Of a stretch of 64,000 bases of DNA, positions 16,787-32,767 are shown in pieces (the first letter of the stretch is position 1; every line of letters begins with the position of its first letter). The DNA is taken from NCBI RefSeq assembly GCF_009858175.1, contig NZ_CP047393.1, positions 3,534,001 through 3,598,000 on the forward strand, read 5' to 3'. Made by a program: the position numbers and the translations under genes. The notes under the pieces were generated by a model that had not been told where the DNA came from, did no database searches, and saw only the letters and a program-made list of their open reading frames with translations. This DNA comes from Pontibacillus sp. HMF3514. Lineage in GTDB: Bacteria; Bacillota; Bacilli; Bacillales; BH030062.

Positions 16787-17883
16787 CCATCCACCTCCCC
16801 GAGGACAATATCCACGCCACCTAAGATCGTAATTAAGTTCGCCATGTTTTCACCCTTCAGCAATTTAGGAAGGATCTGAAGGTTATAAAAAGATGGCCTT
16901 CTGAATTTCACGCGATAGGGTTCTTTTTTGCCCTGACTGTTGATGTAACACCCGATTTCACCGCGTGGCGACTCGATTCGAACGTAAGCTTCTCCTTTAG
17001 GGGCTTTGATAACCTTTGGCACCTTAGCCATAATTGGGCCCTCATCAGGTATTTGCTGGACAGCCTGTTCTACAATTTTAAGAGATTCTTCGATTTCAGC
17101 CATTCTACACTCATAGCGACTCCAGGCATCTCCCTTTGTTCTTGTAATGACATCAAAATCAAATCGATCATAGATGGAATATGGCTCATCTCTTCGAAGA
17201 TCCCAGTCAACTCCTGTACAGCGCAGGTTCGCACCACTTAGGGCATACTCCAAGGCGTCCTCTTTTGTATAAGTCCCTACATCTTTAACGCGGTTAAGGA
17301 AGATCTCATTACCCGAAACCAGATCGTGATATCCTTTTAACTGCTCCCGCATGTACGGAACAAATTCTCTTACTCTATCAATCCAGCCTTCTGGAGCATC
17401 CCATTTCACGCCTCCTACACGCATGTAGTTAAACGTAAGTCGTGCCCCTGACAATTCATTTAGGAGATTAATAATGACTTCTCGCTCACGGAATGCGTAA
17501 AGGAATGGACTCACGGCTCCAATATCCAATAGATATGTACCAAACCAGACAAGATGACTGGCAATGCGTCCAAGTTCCATCGAAAGGATACGAAGATATT
17601 CCGCTCGTTCTGGAATCTCAAGGTCCATCATGGTTTCAACTGCATGCACAATGACGTAATTATTTGTCATGGCTGAAAGGTAATCCATGCGGTCTGTGTA
17701 CGGGATGATTTGAGTGTATTGAAGATTTTCAGCAAGCTTTTCTGTCCCTCGGTGTAAGTATCCAATCACAGGTGTCGCTTCTTTAATCATTTCTCCATCA
17801 ATTTTGACAACAAGTCGGAATACCCCGTGCGTACTTGGGTGTTGGGGGCCGACATTCAAAAGCATTTCTTCGGTTCGAAGCAA
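16783..17883 (-). CDS. nuoD: NADH-quinone oxidoreductase-like 49 kDa subunit NuoD
   Basis: 366 residues. It starts at TTG 17883, preceded by GGAGGTG six bases away; [20 protein letters not shown] matches the N-terminus of related bacilli, which supports TTG over the later ATG. The GPQHPSTHG loop and the Tyr/His pair form the quinone-reduction site. It is the homologue of the NiFe hydrogenase large subunit and lacks the metal-binding cysteines, as expected. Three bases separate it from nuoC. Confidence 0.95.
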   Translation of the reverse strand: MLRTEEMLLNVGPQHPSTHGVFRLVVKIDGEMIKEATPVIGYLHRGTEKLAENLQYTQIIPYTDRMDYLSAMTNNYVIVHAVETMMDLEIPERAEYLRILSMELGRIASHLVWFGTYLLDIGAVSPFLYAFREREVIINLLNELSGARLTFNYMRVGGVKWDAPEGWIDRVREFVPYMREQLKGYHDLVSGNEIFLNRVKDVGTYTKEDALEYALSGANLRCTGVDWDLRRDEPYSIYDRFDFDVITRTKGDAWSRYECRMAEIEESLKIVEQAVQQIPDEGPIMAKVPKVIKAPKGEAYVRIESPRGEIGCYINSQGKKEPYRVKFRRPSFYNLQILPKLLKGENMANLITILGGVDIVLGEVDG

Positions 17884-17886
17884 GGG

Positions 17887-19002
17887 CTACACCTCCACAT
17901 CATACGGTTCATAATCTTTTCTAAGCGGATAACCTACCCACTCTTCTCCAAGAAAAATTCGCTTGAGTTCAGGATGGTTTTTAAATTTGATACCGAGTAG
18001 ATCATATGCTTCACACTCTGGCCAGTTCGCTCCTTGCCAAAGTGGTGTCAGCGAATCAATTTCAGGTTGATCCCGGTCGATTTTTACTTTTAGGGCTACA
18101 GGTTGTTTATTTTTGAATGAAAAAAGGTGAGTGTATAGTTCCATGTGGGTTTCAAAGTCGGTTCCATGTAGTTCTGATACATATTCGAACCCTAGCTGTT
18201 CATTAAATTTCAAAAACTCGGCAACTTGAAAATACGTTTCAGGCTTTGTAACCAAAGTTGGTACGTGCTTGGACAATCGATTAATATAAGAATCCTCTAA
18301 AACGTGTTCTCCTAAGTGCTCATGGATGACTTTTGTGTATTTATCCAGGAGAGGTTGGTTGTGTGAAGGCTGTTCCTCAGATTCTTCGGATGGTTGTTGA
18401 GTTGATTGGGACTGTGCTGCTTTAGCTTTTGCTTTGGCTGCAGCGGCAGCTTTGGCCTTTGCCTTGGCAGCGGCTGCGGCTTTGGCTTTATCGTCTGGTT
18501 GAGAGTCTTGTTTTGATTTAGCAGCTGCTTTTGCCTTGGCGGCTGCTGCAGCTTTTGCTTTGGCTGCGGCTTTTTGTTTTTCTGTGTCTGAGGTGTTGTC
18601 TTGAGTTTGTTCTTTTGCTTTTTGCTTGGCTATAGCGGCAGCTTTCGCTTTCGCAGCGGCTGCTGCCTTAGCTTTAGCGTCTGCTTTTTCCTTTTCTGAT
18701 GAACCTGGTGATTTTTCTTCGGACTGCTCTTTGGCTTTTTGCTTTGCGAGTGCAGCGGCTTTGGCCTTGGCTGCGGCGGCTGCTTTTTGTTTTGCAAGGT
18801 CCTTATCTTCTTCCTTGGAATCAGATTTATTTATTTCAGCTGCTTTTTTCTTCGCTTCTTCTGCAGCTTTTCTTTTTTGTTCCTCGATGGAATCATCATT
18901 TTGTGAAGCTGCTTCTTTTTCTTTCATCTTTTTCAAAGCCTCTGCTTTTGCTTTTGCGGCAGCCGCGGCTTTCTTTTTTTCTAAATCTTTTTCATCGCTC
19001 AT
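17887..19002 (-). CDS. nuoC: NuoC with long Ala/Lys-rich N-terminal extension
   Basis: 371 residues, roughly twice the usual length. Only the last 160 or so (from [20 protein letters not shown] to [24 protein letters not shown]) are the 30 kDa NuoC domain that packs on NuoD. Residues 1-210 are low-complexity repeats of [14 protein letters not shown] type, interspersed with Glu/Asp/Gln/Ser. These are strongly helical and probably an extended or coiled-coil arm. Shorter charged extensions occur in other bacillar NuoC proteins. The repeats are in frame and follow the start codon that overlaps nuoB. DNA here is GC-richer than around it because of alanine codons. Confidence 0.92.
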   Translation of the reverse strand: MSDEKDLEKKKAAAAAKAKAEALKKMKEKEAASQNDDSIEEQKRKAAEEAKKKAAEINKSDSKEEDKDLAKQKAAAAAKAKAAALAKQKAKEQSEEKSPGSSEKEKADAKAKAAAAAKAKAAAIAKQKAKEQTQDNTSDTEKQKAAAKAKAAAAAKAKAAAKSKQDSQPDDKAKAAAAAKAKAKAAAAAKAKAKAAQSQSTQQPSEESEEQPSHNQPLLDKYTKVIHEHLGEHVLEDSYINRLSKHVPTLVTKPETYFQVAEFLKFNEQLGFEYVSELHGTDFETHMELYTHLFSFKNKQPVALKVKIDRDQPEIDSLTPLWQGANWPECEAYDLLGIKFKNHPELKRIFLGEEWVGYPLRKDYEPYDVEV

Positions 19003-19517
19003 TCGCTCATCACCCTCTTCCCAGTTTTAGCTTCGTAGCGAATTTTTTCTTGTAATTTATTAATTCCGTAAATTAGAGCTGCTGGGTTTGGTGGGCATCC
19101 TGGGATGTACACATCAACGGGAACGATTTGATCCACCCCTTTTACAACGGAATAGGAATAGATGTACGGTCCTCCAGCTGTGGCGCATGAGCCCATGGCG
19201 ATCACCCATTTTGGTTCTGGCATTTGATCATAAAGTCGGCGCAGCACTGGAGCCATCTTTTTCGTGACCGTTCCTGAAACAATCATCACATCTGATTGAC
19301 GTGGTGATGTTCTGAAAAAGGATCCAAAACGATCGGCGTCATAATGCGAGGAGCCTACTCCCATCATTTCGATTGCGCAACAGGCTAGTCCAAATGTCAT
19401 TGGCCATAATGAGTTACTTCTCGCCCACCCTTTTACTTGTTCCAGGGTAGCCATGAATACATTTCTTTCTAACTCGGCACGTTCGTCCGGTGTGATTCCA
19501 TCAAGATTTAACTCCAT
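18999..19517 (-). CDS. nuoB: NADH-quinone oxidoreductase-like subunit NuoB
   Basis: 172 residues from ATG 19517, which has GAAGGTG upstream. The frame can be extended to 19538, but family members begin near [19 protein letters not shown]. The cysteines of cluster N2 are visible: the CC pair in [19 protein letters not shown], and [12 protein letters not shown]2 is the last cluster before quinone. The start overlaps the end of nuoA, and the end overlaps nuoC by four bases. Confidence 0.95.
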   Translation of the reverse strand: MELNLDGITPDERAELERNVFMATLEQVKGWARSNSLWPMTFGLACCAIEMMGVGSSHYDADRFGSFFRTSPRQSDVMIVSGTVTKKMAPVLRRLYDQMPEPKWVIAMGSCATAGGPYIYSYSVVKGVDQIVPVDVYIPGCPPNPAALIYGINKLQEKIRYEAKTGKRVMSE

Positions 19518-19882
19518 CGTAGCACCTTCTTTTTCCAAGCGTAGATTAATCCGATCAAAAGCATTGTGACGAAAATCAACATCTCTATTAATGCAAAAAT
19601 ACCTAGCTTGTCATACGCCACTGCCCATGGGTAAAGAAAGACGGTTTCCACGTCGAAAATGACAAACATAAGGGCAAAAATATAGTAGCGAACATTAAAT
19701 TGTACTCTAGCATCTTGGAATGGTTCGATCCCACTTTCATAGGTGGTAGACTTCTGTGAGGATGGTTGATTTGGGCGTAGAATCCGACCAGCGGTTAACG
19801 CGACAATCGGTAAAATAATACCTAAAATAAGAAACACAACAATAGCGAGGTGGCTGTTCCAATACGTATGTAATGATTCCAT
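19508..19882 (-). CDS. nuoA: NADH-quinone oxidoreductase-like subunit NuoA
   Basis: 124 residues, three transmembrane helices, first gene of the operon. The loop [20 protein letters not shown] and the helix [20 protein letters not shown] carry the conserved acidic residues of NuoA, which line the quinone pocket. GGGGGAG precedes the ATG. A good sigma-A promoter lies about 50 bases upstream. Confidence 0.95.
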   Translation of the reverse strand: MESLHTYWNSHLAIVVFLILGIILPIVALTAGRILRPNQPSSQKSTTYESGIEPFQDARVQFNVRYYIFALMFVIFDVETVFLYPWAVAYDKLGIFALIEMLIFVTMLLIGLIYAWKKKVLRWS

Positions 19883-19930
19883 TGCACTCCCCCTTGAGTG
19901 TAATTTTCAGAATTATCTGTAATCGTTTTC

Positions 19931-19959
19931 ATTATAGCAGACCTCTGAAAGGGTGTCGA
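19931..19959 (-). promoter_or_regulatory. Sigma-A promoter of the nuo operon
   Basis: TCGACA (19959..19954), 17 bases, TATAAT (19936..19931) on the minus strand, with TG one base before the -10. The -10 ends 49 bases before the nuoA start. Eleven of twelve hexamer bases match the consensus. Confidence 0.8.
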
Positions 19960-20105
19960 TATTAGCATGATCCTTCTATGCATGTCTATGGTGAGAGGTT
20001 TGGAATTATGACTTTGTTGGGGTTTTTCTGGGAATTTTAATAGATTTTAAGGGGGCTTTTCTTTGGTTTTCTTTCGGGGGTGGGTGTTGGTTTCTCTGGG
20101 GTTGG

Positions 20106-20560
20106 GGCTGTGTTCCATCGGTACGCTCTGCTTTCGCTCGGGTACGCTCTGCTTTCGCTCGGGTACGCTCTGTTTTCGCTCGGGTACGCTCTGTTTTCGC
20201 TCGGGTACGCTCTGTTTTCGCTCGGGTACGCTCTGCTTTCGCTCGGGTACGCTCTGTTTTCGCTCGGGTACGCTCTGCTTTCGCTCGGGTGCTCACTGTT
20301 TTCGCTCGGGTACGCTCTGCTTTCGCTCGGGTACGCTCTGCTTTCGCTCGGGTACGCTCTGCTTTCGCTCGGGTACGCTCTGCTTTCGCTCGGGTACGCT
20401 CTGCTTTCGCTCGGGTACGCTCTGCTTTCGCTCGGGTACGCTCTGCTTTCGCTCGGGTACGCTCTGCTTTCGCTCGGGTACGCTCTGCTTTCGCTCGGGT
20501 ACGCTCTGCTTTCGCTCGGGTACTCACTGTTTTCGCTCGGGTCCCAGCTACTTTCCATCG
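20106..20560. repeat. Near-perfect 21-bp tandem array, about 20 copies (block 2)
   Basis: The unit is GGTACGCTCTGC plus TTTCGCTCG. Copies differ mostly by C or T before TTTCGCTC, and one internal and one terminal copy read GTGCTCACTG or GTACTCACTG. All frames are open because the unit is 21 bases without stops, which creates long false reading frames. The array lies between the atp terminator and the nuo promoter. Confidence 0.95.
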
Positions 20561-20595
20561 GGTCGCCCCTGTCTCATCTCCAGCGCACCTAATAG

Positions 20596-21081
<486 letters not shown>

Positions 21082-21098
21082 TTATATTCTACTCGTTA

Positions 21099-23408
<2,310 letters not shown>

Positions 23409-23448
23409 TCACCACCCTTTCTTCAAAGGTTGCTATCAGATTAATTTC

Positions 23449-24960
<1,512 letters not shown>

Positions 24961-24972
24961 TCACCCCTATCA

Positions 24973-26075
<1,103 letters not shown>

Positions 26076-26084
26076 TTACATTAG

Positions 26085-26130
26085 AAAAACTCGGCTTTTA
26101 GCTACCCTTGATAGCCAAAGTCGGGTTTTT
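26085..26130 (-). promoter_or_regulatory. Terminator-like hairpin between atpE and atpF
   Basis: On the minus strand an imperfect stem of about 17 bp (TAGC near the loop, AAAC/GTTT at the base) is followed by TTTTT, about 100 bases after the atpE stop and 46 before atpF. It looks like a partial terminator or RNA processing/stability element within the operon, and could raise atpE mRNA over the distal genes. Confidence 0.6.
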
Positions 26131-26229
26131 GAATAGATCTTTATGGAAGTTGTGAAACCATTTGAGTAAAGGAAAGGCGATGATTCTAGTAAGACGAATC
26201 TCGCCCTTGCCTTTTAAATTATAAAGCTA

Positions 26230-26466
<237 letters not shown>

Positions 26467-26497
26467 TTATATCTTAAAAGATATTTAGTTTATAAAA

Positions 26498-27617
<1,120 letters not shown>

Positions 27618-27621
<4 letters not shown>

Positions 27622-27845
27622 GTTTGATCTTCTCCTGTGTATTTGCGCACGAGTAGAATGGTGCCATATGTACCTGCGGCCAGCCCTAAGAAAAGACCTA
27701 GGATTAAAAAGAGTGGTGTTGTGGTAAACTGGTTATCAAGCCAACGCCCAAGGAAGATTCCTACTAACGTACAACCCGCCAGTTGTGAAAGAATTCCACT
27801 CGTCAATGCCATTGCTTTAAAAGGGTTGTTCTGATTTGAGGACAC
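27618..27845 (-). CDS. atpZ: AtpZ/AtpI family small membrane protein
   Basis: 75 residues with two transmembrane helices: GILSQLAGCTLVGIFLGRWLD and PLFLILGLFLGLAAGTYGTILLV. Length and position directly before atpI fit AtpZ, which cooperates with AtpI as a small ion-handling or assembly factor. It is the first gene of the operon, about 80 bases after the promoter. Confidence 0.82.
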
Positions 27846-27927
27846 GGAAACCGCTCCTTAAGTTTTCATAAATTTTGTGACTCGAAATTTGTCGATTTAT
27901 GAAAGCCTTATCATTCCACACTTAGTA

Positions 27928-27956
27928 AGAATACATTAGGGGTTTTCTAATGTCAA
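27928..27956 (-). promoter_or_regulatory. Sigma-A promoter of the atp operon
   Basis: TTGACA (27956..27951), 17 bases, TATTCT (27933..27928) on the minus strand, about 83 bases before atpZ. Perfect -35 and spacing. Confidence 0.82.
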
Positions 27957-27998
27957 TCCGTTTGTGAGGAAAAGTAATCGGTGGAAAAAATTATTACA

Positions 27999-28083
27999 TT
28001 TGTGACACATTTTTGTCACAAATTGACGCCCAATTGAATGGTTCTATGAGCGCAAAAAAAGTGATTGTGCATATTTCACAATC
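27999..28083. promoter_or_regulatory. Two inverted repeats upstream of the atp promoter
   Basis: TTTGTGACA (27999-28007) is mirrored by TGTCACAAA (28014-28022), and GATTGTG (28063-28069) by CACAATC (28077-28083). They resemble Rex or Fnr/Crp sites but the half-site spacing differs from both. They lie 43 to 155 bases upstream of the -35 element. Confidence 0.4.
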
Positions 28084-28142
28084 CCATAAAAATTGTACTA
28101 CATTTTTAAAATGAATACAAAGGTTTTTACTATGTCCATGTT

Positions 28143-28172
28143 AAAAAGCTCACCTAGTAAGGTGAGCTTTTT
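28143..28172 (-). terminator. Terminator of the S8 protease gene
   Basis: AAAAAGCTCACC (28143-28154) pairs with GGTGAGCTTTTT (28161-28172), a perfect 12-bp stem with a 6-base loop, 21 bases after the protease stop on the minus strand. Confidence 0.92.
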
Positions 28173-28192
28173 ATATCTTAGAAAAGTTTTCA

Positions 28193-30373
28193 TTATGGAT
28201 ATTCTGTTCCAATGACAATCTTCGTCTCAAATGTTTGCTTCATGTTGCCTTTTTGAATGGTTAATACCGCTAAGTATATCCCATCTTCCCCTACTTCATC
28301 TTTTGTTAAGGTTCCTTTCACGACTCCGCGTTTCACATCTTGTTTAGAAAGAATCGTGCGTTCAAATCGTAGTGTATCTGGATTGTATAGATCAATCTGA
28401 AACTCATCTGCTTCTAGAGGGAGGTAAACTTGATACTGGTACGTTTCTTTTGTGAATGGCTTTAATGTAAATTCTAGCCCCATAACTCTTGGGAAGTCTG
28501 TTTTCTTTGTTAGGAATAAGTAAGGTAGATGATAGGTGTTATGTTCATCGTGTAATGTAATCCATCCTTGGTGGAATGGTTTTGAAAGATCAATTTGTCT
28601 CTGATCTATTTTCACTTTAATTTGAACTGCTTTTTGTTCACCAGCACCTAATGAAAAACTCATGGGCACTTGCCATTGCAGCCCCCTCATTTGGTTCGGC
28701 GACTTAAAATAGTATTCCTGTCGTTCATCCGTACGGTTTTTGATTGTAACTGTGGCTTCTCTTGTTTCTACATCTTTTAGTACTCTGCCGAATGTTAGGC
28801 GGCTGTTGTAAATGAAAGTGGGAGGATCAATTGCTTTTTGTGGTTGAATACGCCCCATACCTTGAGCAATCGGTTCTAAAAATTCACCTGTCTCTTTTTT
28901 GATTGGTGATGCGGTTGTTAAAAGTGCTGCTTTTAACTGATGAGGCCCCCAATCTGGATGAGCTTCTTTTATGAGAGCTAGTGCTCCTGCCACGTGCGGT
29001 GCGGCCATGCTTGTTCCCTGCAGTTCTTTATAGCCTCCAGGCACTGTGCTTTTAATCGCTACACCTGGCGCTAAAATATCAGGCTTGATGTCCCAGTTCC
29101 ATGTAACAGGTCCTTTTGAGCTAAAATCGGCCAGTGTATCCTGAATGGTTTTGTATTTTGTTTCTAGCCACTTTTTATCAGGGAGTATGTTTTCTATGAT
29201 CCATTCACCTGACTCTTTTGAGATCGAGGCAACTGGAATGGAGACCTCCTCTTCTAAACCACCTTGAAAACGTCCTTCTTCATTATTATATATAACTGCT
29301 GCTACAGCCCCTGCTCTTTCCGCTGCTTGTGCTTTTTGAGTGAATGTGATTTCCCCTCTTTTAATCAGTGCGATTTTGCCGCGTAAGTCTGGCATCTTTC
29401 CTTTTGCTAAGTCTATGTTTTGAAGGGGATAGTCTTTTTGCAGATCCCAAGCTGTTGATCCTACAAGGGGTGTGATGGGAATGTTTTTTCTTTCAAAATA
29501 TGCATATAAATAAGGAAGTTTTATTGGAGGGGTTGAAGCTCCTACGCCAATCGCATCAACCGCTGTTGCTGGTGATCCCACCGTCCACACCCCTGGTCCC
29601 GAGTTCCCATTTGAAATGACCATCGACACGCCCATCTCAACCGCTTTATTAACAGCTATACTTGTTGGCCAATCGGGTCCATTGATTGTGTTGCCTAGCG
29701 ATAAGTTGATGATATCCATATCATCCTCTACAGCTTGCTCAATTGCAGCAATGACCTGTACTGACGTTCCCATACCTCCTGGACCAAGCGCCCGGTATCC
29801 GTAGAGCTCAGCATCTGGTGCCATGCCTTTGAATTCCCCATTAGCTGCTATGATTCCAGCCACATGAGTGCCGTGTAATGTAGGCGCTCCCTGATGTTGC
29901 TTGGTCTCCATGGGATCTCCATCCAAATCGACGACATCGTACCCACCTTTATAGTTTTTTCGTAAGTCGGGATGCTCATAATCAATGCCCGTATCGATGA
30001 CTCCGACTTTCACCCCTTTTCCTGTGTAGGGAAGTTGCTCTCTTGGGGTGTACTTATCAAAAAGGTACGACATACTATCGTTTGCGTGCACCTGATACTT
30101 TTGAACAGGGAAGATTTGTTTAACGAATTCTGCTTGCTCGAGCTGTTGCAAATGAGATTGCGACCCTTTTACAGCAAGTGCTTGAAGAAGGGTGTCGTAC
30201 ACTTGAACAACTTCTATTCGTGGATAGTATTTTTCTACATGGGTTTTCCATTTGTTTGCGTCCCCTTCAACCTCAATGATCATTGACTTTTGCTCACCAA
30301 GTCCTGTTGATTGGATAGGTGAAGCGAGTATAACGATTGCTAGGAGAAGAGTCATTATGAGCAGCTTTTTCAT
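28193..30373 (-). CDS. Extracellular subtilisin-like serine protease (S8, Vpr-like)
   Basis: 726 residues. A signal peptide (about 1-24) is followed by an I9-type propeptide (about 30-95), then the S8 catalytic domain with Asp127 in VGVIDTGIDYEHPD, His170 in LHGTHVAG and Ser455 in GTSMAAPHVAG. A PA (protease-associated) domain is inserted at about 310-400 (KIALIKRGEITFTQKAQAAERAGA), as in Vpr and other lactocepin-like proteases. The C-terminal 240 residues are beta-rich (Fn3-like). Vpr of B. subtilis is about 800 residues. AGAGGTG lies seven bases before the ATG. Transcribed alone, with its own terminator. Confidence 0.92.
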   Translation of the reverse strand: MKKLLIMTLLLAIVILASPIQSTGLGEQKSMIIEVEGDANKWKTHVEKYYPRIEVVQVYDTLLQALAVKGSQSHLQQLEQAEFVKQIFPVQKYQVHANDSMSYLFDKYTPREQLPYTGKGVKVGVIDTGIDYEHPDLRKNYKGGYDVVDLDGDPMETKQHQGAPTLHGTHVAGIIAANGEFKGMAPDAELYGYRALGPGGMGTSVQVIAAIEQAVEDDMDIINLSLGNTINGPDWPTSIAVNKAVEMGVSMVISNGNSGPGVWTVGSPATAVDAIGVGASTPPIKLPYLYAYFERKNIPITPLVGSTAWDLQKDYPLQNIDLAKGKMPDLRGKIALIKRGEITFTQKAQAAERAGAVAAVIYNNEEGRFQGGLEEEVSIPVASISKESGEWIIENILPDKKWLETKYKTIQDTLADFSSKGPVTWNWDIKPDILAPGVAIKSTVPGGYKELQGTSMAAPHVAGALALIKEAHPDWGPHQLKAALLTTASPIKKETGEFLEPIAQGMGRIQPQKAIDPPTFIYNSRLTFGRVLKDVETREATVTIKNRTDERQEYYFKSPNQMRGLQWQVPMSFSLGAGEQKAVQIKVKIDQRQIDLSKPFHQGWITLHDEHNTYHLPYLFLTKKTDFPRVMGLEFTLKPFTKETYQYQVYLPLEADEFQIDLYNPDTLRFERTILSKQDVKRGVVKGTLTKDEVGEDGIYLAVLTIQKGNMKQTFETKIVIGTEYP

Positions 30374-30498
30374 TTGGTGGGCACCTCTTTTTTGAATGGA
30401 TCCGTACTTCTTCTTATTTTGTTAATTTGTCCAATGGAGGTGGTTTTTATGAGTTATATCAGGGTGAGGAGTTTGGGGTTGATTTAGAGCTCTTTTTT

Positions 30499-30715
30499 GG
30501 GATAGGTGCTTGCTGATTCTGGATTGGTGGTTCTTTCTTTTGGATAGAGGCTTTGTAATTACGGATAGAGAGCTTTTTCTTCTGGATAGAATCGTTTTCC
30601 TTCTGGATTGACGCTCTGTAATTCTGGATAGAATCCTTTTTCTTCTGGATAGGCGCTCTGTAATTGCGGATAGAATGCTTTTTCTTCTGGATAGAGCGCT
30701 CTTTAATTCCGGATC
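30499..30715. repeat. Tandem array with exact 21-bp period (block 3)
   Basis: GGATA or GGATT anchors begin at 30499, 30521, 30542, 30563, 30584, 30605, 30626, 30647, 30668, 30689 and GGATC at 30711: nine of ten steps lie within 21-22 and eight are exactly 21. Between anchors T-rich and GCTCTGTAATT-type stretches vary. It fills the spacer between the wecB terminator and the S8 protease gene. Non-coding. Confidence 0.88.
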
Positions 30716-30727
30716 AAGGTTCATTCA

Positions 30728-30760
30728 ATAAAAAATCAAGGAGAGTCTCCCCTCCTTGAT
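30728..30760 (-). terminator. Terminator of the upp-wecB operon
   Basis: ATCAAGGAG (30735-30743) pairs with CTCCTTGAT (30752-30760); the minus strand continues into Ts. It lies eight bases after the wecB stop. Confidence 0.9.
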
Positions 30761-30767
30761 CTTCAGC

Positions 30768-31919
30768 TTAGTCTTCTGTTGTAAATGCTTTTGGTCTTTC
30801 TTCTGTATGGTTGAAGAAATAGCGTATCGCTTCGGCAATACGGGCTGAGGCTTGTCCATCTCCGTATGGGTTGGATGCACGGGACATGGACTTGTGTACC
30901 TCTGGATCGGATAGCAATTCGTTTGCCATATTAAAGATGTTCTCTTCATCCGTACCCGCAAGCTTCAGCGTACCTGCATCAATTCCCTCAGGACGTTCTG
31001 TTGTATCGCGTAACACTAAAACTGGTACACCAAGAGATGGTGCTTCTTCCTGAACGCCACCGCTGTCCGTTAAGATCAGGTGTGCTCGGGATGCGAAGTT
31101 ATGAAAATCGATAACATCTAATGGCTCGATCAAGTGAATGCGATCATCGTCGCCAAGAATTTCTTTTGCTGTATCTTGTACAACTGGATTTAGGTGAACC
31201 GGATAAACAACTTCTACATCATCATGTGTATCCACTAAGCGTTTAATTGCACGGAACATTTGCTGCATTTTGTCACCAAGGTTTTCACGACGGTGTGCTG
31301 TAACAAGCACCATACGCTTATCCTCAGCTTTCTTTAAAATGCTGTGTGTGTAGTCATCTTTCACGGTTGTTTTTAATGCATCGATCGCTGTATTCCCTGT
31401 TACATAGATCGAATCTTCAGGTTTGTTTTCATCCAAGAGGTTTTGCTGGGATTTATTGGTTGGTGTGAAATGTAAATCCGCCATCACACCTGTCAGCTGA
31501 CGATTCATCTCTTCAGGAAACGGTGACAGCTTGTTCCATGTACGAAGACCTGCTTCTACGTGACCAACTGGAATTTGGTTATACATTGCAGCTAGACTTC
31601 CCGCAAATGTTGTCGTGGTGTCGCCGTGAACCAAAACAACGTCAGGCTTCGTTTCTTTCATCACACCGTCTAGCCCTTCAAGTGCTCGTGTTGTAATTTC
31701 AGCAAGGGTCTGTCTGGATTTCATAATATTTAAATCAAAATCGGGCTCAATACCGAAAATATCTAACACTTGATCAAGCATCTCACGGTGTTGTGCAGTA
31801 ACCGTTACGATCGGTTCAAATTGGGTGTTACGCTTTTTCAGTTCAAGAACGAGGGGCGCCATCTTGATCGCTTCTGGTCTTGTTCCGAATATGGTCATAA
31901 CTTTTATGGGCTGACTCAT
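30768..31919 (-). CDS. wecB: UDP-N-acetylglucosamine 2-epimerase (non-hydrolysing)
   Basis: 383 residues. It converts UDP-GlcNAc to UDP-ManNAc for teichoic acid linkage units or other surface polymers. The family signatures are FGTRPEAIKMAPLV at the start, VLVHGDTTTTFAGSLAA, GHVEAGLRTW, and SGGVQEEAPSLGVPVLVLRDTTERPEG. It corresponds to MnaA/YvyH of B. subtilis. It follows upp by 22 bases and precedes the atp region, an order common outside B. subtilis. Confidence 0.95.
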   Translation of the reverse strand: MSQPIKVMTIFGTRPEAIKMAPLVLELKKRNTQFEPIVTVTAQHREMLDQVLDIFGIEPDFDLNIMKSRQTLAEITTRALEGLDGVMKETKPDVVLVHGDTTTTFAGSLAAMYNQIPVGHVEAGLRTWNKLSPFPEEMNRQLTGVMADLHFTPTNKSQQNLLDENKPEDSIYVTGNTAIDALKTTVKDDYTHSILKKAEDKRMVLVTAHRRENLGDKMQQMFRAIKRLVDTHDDVEVVYPVHLNPVVQDTAKEILGDDDRIHLIEPLDVIDFHNFASRAHLILTDSGGVQEEAPSLGVPVLVLRDTTERPEGIDAGTLKLAGTDEENIFNMANELLSDPEVHKSMSRASNPYGDGQASARIAEAIRYFFNHTEERPKAFTTED

Positions 31920-31941
31920 GTCGTTCCCTCCAAACTCAGCG

Positions 31942-32571
31942 TTATTTAGTTCCGAATAGGCGGTCCCCAGCGTCTCCTAGTCCTGGAACAATGTAACCTT
32001 TTTCGTTAAGTTTTTCATCAAGCGCAGCTAGATAAATGTCTACATCAGGGTGTGCTTTCTGTACTTCCTCCACCCCTTCTGGAGCGCCAACTAAACACAT
32101 TAGGCGAACCTGCTTAACACCACGTTTTTTCAAGGATTCAATCGCTTCGTTAGCGGATCCTCCTGTTGCAAGCATTGGGTCAATCACGATAAATTCACGT
32201 TCTTCAACATCGCTTGGAAGTTTTACATAGTATTCAACTGGTTTTAGCGTTTCAGGATCACGATATAAACCAACATGTCCAACTTTTGCAGCTGGAATTA
32301 AGCTAAGCATACCATCTACCATACCTAGTCCAGCACGTAGAATTGGCACAATACCTAGTTTTTTACCTGCAATTACTTGAGATTTAGATTCGGAAACAGG
32401 TGTCTGAATCGTTACATCTTCTAGAGGGAGATCTCGTGTGATTTCGAATGCCATAAGTGTTGCCACTTCGTCGACAAGTTCACGAAATTCTTTTGTACCT
32501 GTTTCGTTCTTTCGTATGTACGTTAGTTTGTGTTGAATTAGAGGATGATCAAATACGTATACCTTACCCAT
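31942..32571 (-). CDS. upp: Uracil phosphoribosyltransferase
   Basis: 209 residues. It salvages uracil with PRPP to give UMP. The PRPP-binding loop is [16 protein letters not shown] near residue 128, and the uracil-binding end is [17 protein letters not shown]. The length equals B. subtilis Upp. A sigma-A promoter lies 40 bases upstream, and wecB is probably co-transcribed. Confidence 0.97.
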   Translation of the reverse strand: MGKVYVFDHPLIQHKLTYIRKNETGTKEFRELVDEVATLMAFEITRDLPLEDVTIQTPVSESKSQVIAGKKLGIVPILRAGLGMVDGMLSLIPAAKVGHVGLYRDPETLKPVEYYVKLPSDVEEREFIVIDPMLATGGSANEAIESLKKRGVKQVRLMCLVGAPEGVEEVQKAHPDVDIYLAALDEKLNEKGYIVPGLGDAGDRLFGTK

Positions 32572-32610
32572 GAGCCGATCTCTCCTTTATGAATAGTTTG
32601 CATCCTTAAA

Positions 32611-32639
32611 ATTGTACTGAATAATTTCGGATGTTTCAA
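32611..32639 (-). promoter_or_regulatory. Sigma-A promoter of upp-wecB
   Basis: TTGAAA (32639..32634), 17 bases, TACAAT (32616..32611) on the minus strand, 40 bases before the upp start. Confidence 0.78.
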
Positions 32640-32735
32640 GAATTTATATCAATCTTAGTCTATCCAATTCTTGTGGTTTCCATTTCTTTATATCTTTCGA
32701 TTGAACAAAAGGGTTTATGTCTTGTCCACGTAAAA

Positions 32736-32764
32736 GAAAAATCCCCCAAAGATTTGGAGGATTT
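32736..32764 (-). terminator. Terminator of hemAT
   Basis: AAATCCCCCAAA (32739-32750) pairs with TTTGGAGGATTT (32753-32764) with one mismatch; TTTTTC follows on the minus strand directly after the hemAT stop. Confidence 0.85.
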
Positions 32765-32767
32765 CGG

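Noticed and set aside
18626-19055. Plus-strand frames opposite the nuoC extension
   Set aside because: Antisense shadow of the Ala/Lys codon repeats; no ribosome binding site, and nuoC continues in frame into its conserved domain.
20106-20560. CRISPR array
   Set aside because: The repeats are contiguous 21-mers without spacers, and no cas genes are present.
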